Below, in pieces: positions 36,119 through 44,504 of a DNA stretch of 64,000 nucleotides. Every line of letters starts with the position of its first letter. Position 1 is the stretch's first letter. The stretch is from Blastopirellula sediminis (GTDB taxonomy: Bacteria; Planctomycetota; Planctomycetia; Pirellulales; Pirellulaceae), in the NCBI RefSeq assembly GCF_020966755.1, contig NZ_JAJKFT010000010.1, forward strand, positions 868,001 through 932,000, written 5' to 3'. Under the pieces are notes generated by a model. That model saw only the letters and a list, made by a program, of their open reading frames with translations. It was not told where the DNA came from and made no database searches. The translations under genes were made by a program, and so were the position numbers.

Positions 36119-37566
36119 CGATCGGCTCTTCCCACTGCAGCGACGAACATTTTTTGCTGTTGCTCGACGGAGATGAAACGTCATTGGAGTTTCGCACCGC
36201 GGCCGAGCATGTCGAACATTGCCCCACGTGCCAACAGCGTTTGACGGAACTCTCCGGCGATCATGACTTCTGGCAGACGCAGCGTCAGCTCTTGAGCCCG
36301 GTCGAAGATGATCAAACCAACACCGGCGAGCTCTATCGTTACCATTCGATCGAAACGAATGTCGCCGAACGCCGCGGCGCCGTCGAAACGCTGGTCCGCG
36401 ACATGCTCCAGTCGCCATCCCATCCCGAAACGCTCGGGCGACTCGGCCGCTATGAAGTGGAACGAATCATCGGCGTCGGCGGGATGGGGATCGTGCTGAA
36501 AGGGTTCGATACCGAACTGCATCGCCCCGTCGCGATCAAACTGCTGGCGCCCCATTTGTCCCGGATCGGCGCCGCGCGGCAGCGATTTGCTCGCGAAGCC
36601 CGCGCTGCGGCGGCGGTCGTGCATGAGCATGTCGTCCCGATTCACAACGTCGAGTCGAACGTCGACCATCCTTATCTGGTGATGCAATACATCGCCGGGC
36701 AATCGCTGCAGGCCCGCGTCGACGAGTCGGGCCCGTTAAGCGTTTCCGAGATCCTGCGAATTGGCATGCAGGCCGCATCGGGACTCGCCGCCGCTCACGC
36801 GCAAGGTTTGGTTCACCGCGACGTCAAGCCGGCGAACATCTTGCTGGAGAATGACGTCGACCGCGCGTACCTGACCGACTTTGGGCTCGCCCGCGCTGCG
36901 GACGACGCCAGCTTGACCTATACCGGCGTCGTCTCCGGCACGCCTCATTACATGTCCCCCGAGCAAGCGGACGGGCGGCCGCTGGATCATCGCTCTGACC
37001 TGTTCAGTCTCGGCTCGGTCCTCTACTTCATGGCGACCGGTCACCCACCGTTTCGGGCCGAACGCCCGATGGCGGTGCTCAAAAGAACGTGCCACGACCC
37101 GCATCGTCCGGCGATGCAGGCCAACGCCGAGATCCCGGAAGAGCTGTCGGAAACGATCGATCGCTTGCTCGAAAAACAACCCGACCGTCGCTTCGCCACG
37201 GCCGCCGACTTGCAGAAGAAGCTGGAGCGGATGCTGGCCGACTTGCAGCAAGGGAAGCTGCGACTAAGACATGCACCGCTTGTTCGCCCTTGGATACTCG
37301 GCAGCGCAGCCATAACGGCGCTGGCGCTGTTCGTGCTGATGGGAATAACGTTCTACATTACCGCCGGTGTGACTCGTCGACCGGCCGATCCAGGACGCCG
37401 TTATCCGATCGTCAACGACAGCGTCGAGTCGATTCAGGCTCGCCTCCAAGCGTTGGAAGGACCAAGCCAAGTCGAGTTGGACTCGCTTCGCTTTCAATTG
37501 AACTCACTGGAAGAGATCCCATTCCCCGAAACGGATTTGCAGGAACGAAATGATGCTCAAAACTAA
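36115..37566 (+). CDS. Transmembrane Ser/Thr kinase with anti-sigma-like zinc head
   Basis: 483 aa. The head has a zf-HC2-like H-x3-C-x2-C (His32, Cys36, Cys39) as in anti-sigma factors. The Hanks-type kinase domain spans about 113-370: GVGGMG loop, catalytic Lys142, HRDVKPANILL (234-244) with catalytic Asp236, DFG (255-257) and GTPHYMSPEQADG. One membrane segment (393-415) is followed by a short extracytoplasmic tail with a coiled coil (about 430-475). It overlaps the sigma-factor gene by four bases and the next gene by 17. Likely a signal-driven regulator of its sigma factor. Confidence 0.93.
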   Translation: MTIGSSHCSDEHFLLLLDGDETSLEFRTAAEHVEHCPTCQQRLTELSGDHDFWQTQRQLLSPVEDDQTNTGELYRYHSIETNVAERRGAVETLVRDMLQSPSHPETLGRLGRYEVERIIGVGGMGIVLKGFDTELHRPVAIKLLAPHLSRIGAARQRFAREARAAAAVVHEHVVPIHNVESNVDHPYLVMQYIAGQSLQARVDESGPLSVSEILRIGMQAASGLAAAHAQGLVHRDVKPANILLENDVDRAYLTDFGLARAADDASLTYTGVVSGTPHYMSPEQADGRPLDHRSDLFSLGSVLYFMATGHPPFRAERPMAVLKRTCHDPHRPAMQANAEIPEELSETIDRLLEKQPDRRFATAADLQKKLERMLADLQQGKLRLRHAPLVRPWILGSAAITALALFVLMGITFYITAGVTRRPADPGRRYPIVNDSVESIQARLQALEGPSQVELDSLRFQLNSLEEIPFPETDLQERNDAQN

Positions 37567-38878
37567 GTGGAATCGTTGGGTCGCGGCGGCGACGTCGTTG
37601 TTACTGGTCGGCGTTACCTACGTCGCACTCTTCGCCCAAGAGCAAGATGCCAAGCCAACGGCAACGCTGACCGCCAAGACGTTGACCATCCAAGGTAAAC
37701 CGAACGAGCCTGACACGTTGATTTTCGTTTCGGGCGAGGAGGGGGGCATTACGCTCAAAACCGAGCAGTCGCCGACTGCGGCGGAAGACGAAGCGGTCAT
37801 CCGTGTGCCGCTCGATTCGAACACTTTTCCCGGCGAGTGGCTGAATCACAACAAAGGGAATCGAGCGATCTTTCTGTTCGCCGAAGGGACCGGCATCACC
37901 AAACAATCGGTGGGAACCCATCGGATCGGCAGCCTCTATGAGATTCGAGAGTTCACGCCGAAGTCGCCCAGCGATAACGTCTTGCTGGTCACATTGGAAA
38001 TCGTGCATCAAATCAATCCCAAGACCGCGGCGCACATCGCTGCCGGCGAGCAGAAAGAAGTCGACGACTATCACGCCAAAAAGTTCCGGTTTCTCCTCCG
38101 CGGCCTTGTGCCGTTGGGCGAACCAATTCCGGATGCGACGGCGCCGATCAATTACCCACGCGATCCCTCGGCATTTCCACCGCAGATGATGCCGATGCCA
38201 CCAGCTGCTGCTAGTCCGAACTTTTCGATTCCGGCCTCTGGATTTCCGACGACTTCTCCGCCGATTACCGCGGCCGTTCCCCAACAGAAGGCATGGTTTG
38301 AAATGCGCCCGAAAACGGAATTGCCAGCGACGGGAACCGCCGCGCCGCATACGTCGGGTCGTTGGGTACCAGGCGAAGTGGCGCCTCCCCATCTCGTGTA
38401 TGAGCCAAAGTCTCCGCCGGTCTCCCATGCTCCTCCAACGTCCTACGCAGCGCCGATCGCAGTCCCCACCAATTTTCCGGCGTCCGCAACCCTTCCCCCG
38501 TCCCCCTACGCAACTCTCGGGCAATATGGTTCGCCCCCTGTCTACTTCCCGCACGCCGCGCCGATGTCCCCCTCCATCATTCCTTCACCGCGGGGCAACG
38601 CGATGCAGGCCGCGATCACCAAGTTAGAAGGGGCGAAGTCAGACGAGGAAAAGGAAACGGCTCGCACCGAACTGCGTAAGGTCCTGACCGAAATCTTCGC
38701 CGCCGATATGCAAAATCGGGACAAGCAGGCGGCCGACATCGAAGCTCGCGTCAAGAAACTGCGCGAGCAGTATGACGCTCGCGAGAACGCCAAGGACGAG
38801 ATTATTGAGCTGCAACTGAAGCTGCTTGAGAAACAGGCCGAAGGGCTGGAGTTTCCTGGCAGCGGACCAGCGCGGTAG
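37550..38878 (+). CDS. Exported Pro-rich protein with C-terminal coiled coil
   Basis: 442 aa, starting MMLKTKWNRWVAAATSLLLV with a signal or anchor segment ending near AQEQ. The first 150 residues are beta-rich and contain TKSVGTHRIGS-like and HQINPKTAAHIAAGEQKEVDDY elements. Residues about 205-345 are Pro/Ala/Ser-rich and disordered. The C-terminus (about 350-440) is a charged coiled coil (EKETARTELRKVLTEIFAADM). No family recognised. It is the third gene of the sigma/kinase operon and may be its extracytoplasmic sensor or its target, by position only. Confidence 0.75.
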   Translation: MMLKTKWNRWVAAATSLLLVGVTYVALFAQEQDAKPTATLTAKTLTIQGKPNEPDTLIFVSGEEGGITLKTEQSPTAAEDEAVIRVPLDSNTFPGEWLNHNKGNRAIFLFAEGTGITKQSVGTHRIGSLYEIREFTPKSPSDNVLLVTLEIVHQINPKTAAHIAAGEQKEVDDYHAKKFRFLLRGLVPLGEPIPDATAPINYPRDPSAFPPQMMPMPPAAASPNFSIPASGFPTTSPPITAAVPQQKAWFEMRPKTELPATGTAAPHTSGRWVPGEVAPPHLVYEPKSPPVSHAPPTSYAAPIAVPTNFPASATLPPSPYATLGQYGSPPVYFPHAAPMSPSIIPSPRGNAMQAAITKLEGAKSDEEKETARTELRKVLTEIFAADMQNRDKQAADIEARVKKLREQYDARENAKDEIIELQLKLLEKQAEGLEFPGSGPAR

Positions 38879-38893
38879 CGTAGCGAAAAAATA

Positions 38894-39025
38894 GTAGCCC
38901 GAGGCGCGAGCCGAGGGAATGTGCGCGAACCTATTGAATAAGGCGTTATCCGTTGCCGGCCGCAAATTGGTTGCGACCTCTTCTCGGCTACATGCCACTT
39001 TCCCTCGGCTCGCGCCTCGGGCTAC
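38894..39025. repeat. Family A inverted-repeat element, copy 3
   Basis: Perfect 26-base arms (38894-38919 and 39000-39025). The 80-base interior matches copy 2 in GTGCGCGAACCTAT and GCCGCAAATTGGTTGCGACC, with substitutions elsewhere. It begins 15 bases after the Pro-rich protein stop. The sharing of the interior shows that whole elements, not just arms, have been copied. Confidence 0.93.
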
Positions 39026-39079
39026 GATGTGTCCGGCTTCGCTTGCGAAGCCGGCATTTTTCTTTTCTTGGGCAGCTTG

Positions 39080-39454
39080 ATGGCGCATCGACATATTCAA
39101 CCGCGGAAGGATGAAACGTTTCTCTCCGTCGAGGAAACCAAAACGCGGTTATCGCTGGCGTTCCCGGAATGCGTCTTTGATGACCAGCAAGGAACGGAGA
39201 TCGCCGACACGATGATCGCCAAGCTCGAGCAACTGCGCGCTCCGGCCGACCTGCTCGCCTTTTATTACGACCGCCGCGACGAAGCGACGCGGTGCTTTGT
39301 GTCTGACTCGTCGATCTCTGCGGAAGGGGTTCAGTTCACCCTGTGGCGCGACGGGCCCCTCTTCATCGGTTTCCATTCGGCTTCGCACGAAGAAGCGACG
39401 TTGCCGCTGCTCGATCGAATCGCCGCAGCGCTCGACTATGAGGTGTCTTGGTAG
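39080..39454 (+). CDS. Hypothetical small protein, 124 aa
   Basis: Starts at the ATG at 39080 (MAHRHIQPRKDETFLSVEET). No signal peptide. It is strongly acidic, with VFDDQQGTEIADTMIAKLEQL and FYYDRRDEATRCFVSDSSI, and ends ALDYEVSW. It looks like a small mixed alpha/beta fold. No family recognised. It lies alone after a family A element. Confidence 0.6.
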   Translation: MAHRHIQPRKDETFLSVEETKTRLSLAFPECVFDDQQGTEIADTMIAKLEQLRAPADLLAFYYDRRDEATRCFVSDSSISAEGVQFTLWRDGPLFIGFHSASHEEATLPLLDRIAAALDYEVSW

Positions 39455-39813
39455 TGGGGCGCCAGGCGCAGGCCGACGCCGATTTGATTTCACGTTCCAG
39501 TTAACGGCAAGATTTTTCGCCTCACAGGGGGATCGAGGGGGCTTTTCTCAATTATTTGCGCGTTTTAACCCGTTGTCTGATTGCGGGTTACGTCAATGCC
39601 TCGTTCAGGGCGCTGACTCGCTGTGTGGCCGTTGTTACAATTGGCCGAACTGGAAATGTCCCGGAGTAACGTAGGCTTTTAATTCCTTTACGGCAGTTTA
39701 CGCAGTCGTCCCCCAACTTCTTTACCCAGCGTCTTAGCCTACAGACCGGTTTCGTCACTTGCGGCGAATTGAGCAAACCACATTTATCCTGACGCACTAG
39801 CTTCTTAAGACAT
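39455..39813. other. 359-base leader region upstream of rpe
   Basis: No gene is seen. It contains an inverted repeat TAACCCG (39566-39572) / CGGGTTA (39584-39590) with an 11-base spacer, which could be an operator or a weak hairpin, and an AT-rich stretch near 39670. The region should carry the promoter of the rpe, phosphatase-like and accD cluster. Confidence 0.6.
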
Positions 39814-40500
39814 ATGTCACGCGACCACCTAGCTCAGCTTCGTGAAGCTGCGCCTGTTATTCTCCCCTCGCTCTTGTTGTGCGACTTCGCCAACTTGGAG
39901 CGTGAGGTTGAGCGCTTGCTAGCAGCCGGCGTGAAAGCTCTGCATCTGGATGTGATGGACGGCATATTTGTCCCAAACATGACCTACGGAATGCCGATTG
40001 TCGCCGCGTTCCGAAAATTGACCGATCTGCCGCTCGACGTTCATTTGATGATCGAGAAGCCGCAGCAGTACATCCGACAATTCCATGAGGCAGGCGCCGA
40101 CGTGATCACCATTCACGCCGAAGCTGTCGATGACGTCGCTAGCACCTTGCGAGAAATCCACTCTCTGGGCTGCGGCGCCGGCGTGGCGATTAATCCCGAC
40201 ACCCCGGTCGACGTCATCTTCGACGCCCTGCCCGAGGCGGATCTCGCGTTAATGATGAGCGTCAACGCCGGTTTCGGCGGTCAGTCGTTCAATCCGGTCG
40301 CCCTCGACAAAATCCGAGAGGTACGGCGGATCAATTCCGACGTGCTGATTGAGATCGACGGCGGCGTAAATTTGGATACTATTGGGCGCTGCACGGAAGC
40401 GGGCGCAGACTTGTTGGTAGTCGGGTCGGCCATTTTCGGCAAACCGGACTACATCACGGCAGTCCGCGACCTGAATTCGGCCGCGGTCGCCGCCTCCTGA
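39814..40500 (+). CDS. rpe: Ribulose-phosphate 3-epimerase
   Basis: 228 aa. Interconverts ribulose-5-phosphate and xylulose-5-phosphate in the pentose phosphate pathway. Seen are LPSLLLCDFANLEREVERL, HLDVMDGIFVPNMTYG with catalytic Asp46, DVHLMIEKPQQYI with the metal-binding His77, the phosphate-site MSVNAGFGGQSF (the usual Pro is Ala), and EIDGGVNLDT with the second Asp. It is followed after 22 bases by the phosphatase-like gene and then by accD, so a three-gene operon is likely. Confidence 0.96.
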   Translation: MSRDHLAQLREAAPVILPSLLLCDFANLEREVERLLAAGVKALHLDVMDGIFVPNMTYGMPIVAAFRKLTDLPLDVHLMIEKPQQYIRQFHEAGADVITIHAEAVDDVASTLREIHSLGCGAGVAINPDTPVDVIFDALPEADLALMMSVNAGFGGQSFNPVALDKIREVRRINSDVLIEIDGGVNLDTIGRCTEAGADLLVVGSAIFGKPDYITAVRDLNSAAVAAS

Positions 40501-40522
40501 TCAGCATAGGTGTAGCTTTTAT

Positions 40523-41107
40523 ATGTTGCGCGTTGCGCTCATTCGTCCCGGCTGTACCGACTACGACATACAAGGCCGGATCCGCGGCACGTTAAACGTT
40601 CCGCTTAGCGACAAAGGTATTACTCAGGTCCAGCACGCGGCCCATGAGATGGCCGATCTCTCGATCGACGTCGTCTACTGCGGCCCCTGCCAACCGGCGG
40701 TGCAAGCGGCCGAAATCATCGCCAAGGTCCACATGGCCAAGGTGAAAAAGATCGACAAGTTTCGGAACCTGGACGTCGGACTGTGGCAAGGGAAACTGAT
40801 CACCGAAGTGAAGCAGAACCAGCCGAAAGTCTATCGACAATGGCAGGAAAACCCGGATGGCATCTGCCCACCTGAGGGAGAGATGCTAGCGGACGCTCGT
40901 AGTCGCGTACGGACCGCCCTGGACAAGATTTGTAAGAAATATCAAAACTCAAAAAGCGTTGCCGCGATCGTAACGCCCGAGCCGATCGCGTCGGTGATTC
41001 GCTGCGAATTGCTACATCACTGCATCGGCGACCTTTGGAAAGCCGAAGAAGGTAACTGCGGCAGTTGGGAACTGATCGAAATCTCCCCCCAACCCGCCCT
41101 TCGTTAA
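40523..41107 (+). CDS. Phosphoglycerate-mutase-fold protein with both catalytic histidines lost
   Basis: 194 aa, histidine phosphatase superfamily by layout: VALIRPGCTDYDIQGRIRG in place of the LIRHGET start, PLSDKGITQVQHAA, CQPAVQAAEIIA, NLDVGLWQGK and PPEGEMLADARSRV. The phospho-acceptor His is Pro9 and the later His motif is VTPEPI. Both residues needed for phosphate transfer are gone, while Arg8 and the GES-like region remain. It may bind a sugar phosphate or protein without hydrolysing it. The coding frame is intact, so it is not a pseudogene. It sits between rpe and accD. Confidence 0.85.
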   Translation: MLRVALIRPGCTDYDIQGRIRGTLNVPLSDKGITQVQHAAHEMADLSIDVVYCGPCQPAVQAAEIIAKVHMAKVKKIDKFRNLDVGLWQGKLITEVKQNQPKVYRQWQENPDGICPPEGEMLADARSRVRTALDKICKKYQNSKSVAAIVTPEPIASVIRCELLHHCIGDLWKAEEGNCGSWELIEISPQPALR

Positions 41108-41158
41108 TTAGAATAAAAGTACCGCCACTGTCGGCGGCAACAGCCAGAAGGAAATCGA

Positions 41159-42019
41159 ATGTCGTCGACTACGCCTGAGTTCGCCGCCGCTGCAGCCGCC
41201 GCCGAAGGTGTCAAACGTGCCAAACGCGGAGTGCCGGAAGGTCTGTGGCAACGCTGCCCCGGATGCCAGGCGGTGATCTTCCGCAAGCAAGCCGAAGAAT
41301 TGCTCAGCGTTTGTCCCGAATGCGAACATCACTGGTACGTCTCGGCCGCCGATCGCATGGAGCAAGTGCTCGATAGCGGCACCTTCGAAGAGTGGGACGC
41401 CGAGCTGATGCCGACCGACCCGCTCAAGTTCGCCGACCAAAAGAAATACGCCGATCGCCTGGTCGCGGAACAAAAGCGAACCGGTCTGCGTGATGCGGCC
41501 CTGACCGGCTGCGGCATGATTCGCGCTCGTCGCGTCGCCATCGGCGTCACTGACTCGGCCTTCATCATGGGAAGCATGGGTTCGGTCGTCGGCGAACGTC
41601 TCGCTCGCCTGGTCGAACGAGCCGCCGATCAAAACCTGCCGCTCATCATCATCAGCGGCTCCGGCGGTGGAGCTCGTATGCACGAAGGGATTCTCTCCCT
41701 GATGCAGATGGCCAAGGTAACCGCCGCGCTGGCTCGCTATCACGAAATGGGCGGTCTGTTCATTTCGGTTCTGACCAACCCGACCATGGGCGGCGTCGCC
41801 GCCAGCTTTGCGTCGCTGGGGGACTTGATCTTCGCCGAACCGAAAGCGCTGATCGGCTTCGCCGGCCCGCGTACGATCAAAGCGACCATTCGCATCGAAC
41901 TGCCGGACGGCTTCCAGACCAGCGAATTCCTGCTGGAACATGGTTTCGTCGACCGCATCGTCCCGCGTGCTCGCCTGAAGAGCGAAATCGCCCGCGCGAT
42001 CGACTACTGCGGCAAGTAG
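41159..42019 (+). CDS. accD: Acetyl-CoA carboxylase carboxyltransferase, beta subunit
   Basis: 286 aa. With AccA it transfers CO2 from biotin to acetyl-CoA, giving malonyl-CoA for fatty-acid synthesis. The N-terminal zinc ribbon is CPGCQAV...CPECEHH (Cys33, 36, 52, 55). The crotonase-like core shows [49 protein letters not shown] and [15 protein letters not shown], both oxyanion loops intact. No accA lies in the window. A strong terminator follows 48 bases after the stop. Confidence 0.96.
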   Translation: MSSTTPEFAAAAAAAEGVKRAKRGVPEGLWQRCPGCQAVIFRKQAEELLSVCPECEHHWYVSAADRMEQVLDSGTFEEWDAELMPTDPLKFADQKKYADRLVAEQKRTGLRDAALTGCGMIRARRVAIGVTDSAFIMGSMGSVVGERLARLVERAADQNLPLIIISGSGGGARMHEGILSLMQMAKVTAALARYHEMGGLFISVLTNPTMGGVAASFASLGDLIFAEPKALIGFAGPRTIKATIRIELPDGFQTSEFLLEHGFVDRIVPRARLKSEIARAIDYCGK

Positions 42020-42067
42020 TCGGTAGGGCAGGCCGTGCCTGCCTTTACAAACACGCGTTCAAAACAA

Positions 42068-42097
42068 AGGCTGGGTTTCGACCCAGCCTATTTTTTT
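42068..42097 (+). terminator. Rho-independent terminator of accD
   Basis: Stem AGGCTGGGT / ACCCAGCCT with a TTCG tetraloop, then A and seven T residues. It closes the rpe-accD operon. Confidence 0.95.
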
Positions 42098-42205
42098 GCG
42101 CGGGAAGGAAACAACCTGCCTGTCAGTCGCCGCGAGATTTCCCAGACAACCACTTCAGATTATGATGGCCATCGCTCGGTACTAATTCCGCCAGGGAAAT
42201 CGCTC

Positions 42206-43621
42206 ATGCGAATTGCGATCTCAACCGCCGTCATCCTCGTCGCCGCGCTCTTACCATGGATCGGCGCGTGCAATATGCAGTCGGACGAACCGACCGACGA
42301 AGCCGAAACTGTCGCACCATCAGCTGTGCCCGATTTTCCTAAATCTCATCGAGTCGCGTCGCCTGACGAAATCCAGACGCTGATCGACCAGCTTTACGTT
42401 CCTGGCGACGATCGTAATCGAGTCTCGCGTGTAAAGTCGCTTGGCACGCAAGCCATCCCGCTATTGATCGCAGAATTGAGTTCGGAACGGGCATACTCTC
42501 AAAAGTTTCCGATGCCAAAATTCCCTCTGGATGACGAGTGGGCGTTCACTCGCCTTTGCGACGCCCTGGAAGAGACTTCTCCATCCGCCGCGGCGAAACC
42601 GCTTGCCAGATTTGCAACGCATCCTGCCGCGGAAGTCCGACGGAACGCGGCCATTCTGCTCGGAAAGATCGGCACGGAAGAATGCGTCAAGCCGCTTACG
42701 ACGCTGCTGGCCGACGATGATGACCAGGTTCGCGGCTGGGGAATGCTGGGAATTCAACGTGGGCTCGAGGAAGGACGTCGTGACGAGAAGTTTCTGCAAG
42801 CGATCTTCCCGGCGCTAGAGCCGCTACTGGCACTAGAAGATAGTTCGGTAGATGACGAAGCGCCTGGACTGCTGTTGACCATCGATCGTCAACGCGCGGT
42901 CGCCGCCATCCTGAAGAGTGAACGGTTCAATTCGGCGAACATCCAGTTCGCATCCAATCTAAAAGCGCTGAATGAGCTGCAAATATCGGTCCCACACGAA
43001 TTGTTGTTGCCGCAACTCTCGCAGCTGGAGCCAATCAGCGGCGAATTCCCCCACATGTATAACTTTTCTGAGGCGCTCATCGCTTACGCCCGCAACCCAG
43101 ACGCGAACGCCAAAGCGTATTTGCAGAAGCAGCAGAGCGAAAACGAAGATGAAATGGTTCGCGAATACGCCGCCAAAGGATTAGCGATCCTGGACGGCGT
43201 CGACGACGCGGAAGAGTTCATTACGCTTCACTACTACGACGTCGGCTTTGAAAAGTTAACGGCGGAACAGCAGAACTACATCGCGGTGCGGAACTACGAA
43301 CTGGAGGTCGGCAGCGGCGGACATGATCAGTACTTCGTCAATACCAGCGGCGATGAAATTCAAATCGCCCATCGGGGCCTGATGGCGATCGGAGCGATAA
43401 AAAAGGGGAAGGTGCTTGCGGCGGCAATTGCGTTGTTCGGTCCGTCCGGCCCTGCCGTCGATCAAGATGCGAGAATTGAGCAAATGGAGCGGTTTTCGCC
43501 AAAGCAAGATGAGCAATTCAACTCGCTTGACGATCAGTTCTATGAAAACGAAGAGGTGATCCCTGAGATGCTTGCGGATTACGTCTTGGAAAACAAATCC
43601 CACTTCGCTCCCGCGAAATAG
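42206..43621 (+). CDS. Lipoprotein with HEAT repeats and a DMP19-like C-terminal domain
   Basis: 471 aa from the ATG at 42206, with CAGGGAAA upstream. The signal ends IGAC, a lipobox. Residues about 40-300 carry HEAT-like repeats (EVRRNAAILLGKIGTEECVKPL, then DDDQVRGWGMLGI). The last 140 residues match DUF4375/DMP19: EKLTAEQQNYIAVRNYELEVGSGG, QYFVNTSGDEI, AHRGLMAIGA. DMP19 in Neisseria is a DNA-mimic protein, but fusion to an exported HEAT lipoprotein makes DNA mimicry unlikely here. Function unknown. Confidence 0.82.
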   Translation: MRIAISTAVILVAALLPWIGACNMQSDEPTDEAETVAPSAVPDFPKSHRVASPDEIQTLIDQLYVPGDDRNRVSRVKSLGTQAIPLLIAELSSERAYSQKFPMPKFPLDDEWAFTRLCDALEETSPSAAAKPLARFATHPAAEVRRNAAILLGKIGTEECVKPLTTLLADDDDQVRGWGMLGIQRGLEEGRRDEKFLQAIFPALEPLLALEDSSVDDEAPGLLLTIDRQRAVAAILKSERFNSANIQFASNLKALNELQISVPHELLLPQLSQLEPISGEFPHMYNFSEALIAYARNPDANAKAYLQKQQSENEDEMVREYAAKGLAILDGVDDAEEFITLHYYDVGFEKLTAEQQNYIAVRNYELEVGSGGHDQYFVNTSGDEIQIAHRGLMAIGAIKKGKVLAAAIALFGPSGPAVDQDARIEQMERFSPKQDEQFNSLDDQFYENEEVIPEMLADYVLENKSHFAPAK

Positions 43622-43756
43622 CGCAGCTACTGCGTTCTCTATCCTGTTTCTCTACCGCCGATGTCGGTTTTCATCCAATAACCCCAAGCGGTTAGCGAAC
43701 TACTTGATGGTTTTTGGGAAAGCGTAAAATGATTCTAGGCGCAATGGCTTCGCAAC

Positions 43757-44503
43757 ATGGCAGTTGATGCAATGGTCGAAATCACGACTCGCCCGATGAA
43801 CCAAGCGGAGCGGGACCTGCTCCAACGAGAGTCTCGCTCTCTGGGAATGGGGTTCGCCATCGTGCTGTCGTTTCTCGCCTTGCTAGGGGGCGGTTTTCTC
43901 TCGGCGCTGTTGCGGGGCATCGGTCAGCATTTCGGGCCGACGCACTCGCTATTCGCTTACTGGATCGGCTGGGCGATCGCGGTCATTCTCGGCGCCTTCG
44001 CGGCGCGGGCCTATTTCGCCGGCGAACGGCATCGGACCGAAGAGGCGCGGCTCGATCTGGAGAACAGCCAGGTCGAAGAGATCCTGGTGATCGACGCCGA
44101 TGTGGTCGAGATCAGCATCGACGCGTTGGAAGAGCCGGCCCTCGTCTTTCGTCTCGATGAAAGACGTCTGCTGCTGTTGCAGGGGAACTGGCTCTTCAAC
44201 GGCGAAACGTACGGAGCCGACTCGGATCGCAGTCTGGACGATATGGACCCGGAGTTCTTCAACGGACTGCGCACTCCCCATTCGTTTCCTTCTTCCAGCT
44301 TCGTCGTGACGCGTTTCCCACTTTCGCGACAGATTGCCGCGATTCGAGTCGATGGAGAGTATGTCGCGCCGCGCACTCTTCGTGTGAAATATGCGGAGAA
44401 GCATTGCTCGGTGCTGAGCGACTGCGAGATTTTCCCCGGCACGCTCCACTCGTTAGAACAGTCGCTTGCCGACGCCCACGACGCCGTCAGGAACGAAACG
44501 TAA
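43757..44503 (+). CDS. Membrane protein, first of a tandem paralogous pair
   Basis: 248 aa. Two membrane segments are visible (SLGMGFAIVLSFLALLGGGF and LFAYWIGWAIAVILGAFAA). A cytosolic domain follows, with VEEILVIDADVVEISI, LVFRLDERRLLLLQGNWLF, and FPSSSFVVTRFPLSRQIAAI. The next gene has the same layout and shares the patterns VEEI.V..ADV, ALVF and the FPS..FV..RFP block, so the pair arose by duplication. Overlapping or abutting stops and starts suggest co-translation. Function unknown. Confidence 0.75.
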   Translation: MAVDAMVEITTRPMNQAERDLLQRESRSLGMGFAIVLSFLALLGGGFLSALLRGIGQHFGPTHSLFAYWIGWAIAVILGAFAARAYFAGERHRTEEARLDLENSQVEEILVIDADVVEISIDALEEPALVFRLDERRLLLLQGNWLFNGETYGADSDRSLDDMDPEFFNGLRTPHSFPSSSFVVTRFPLSRQIAAIRVDGEYVAPRTLRVKYAEKHCSVLSDCEIFPGTLHSLEQSLADAHDAVRNET

Positions 44504-44504
44504 C

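Noticed and set aside
35251-39025. Insertion sequence or transposon
   Set aside because: Inverted arms are present but no transposase and no target-site duplication was recognised; called a repeat family instead.
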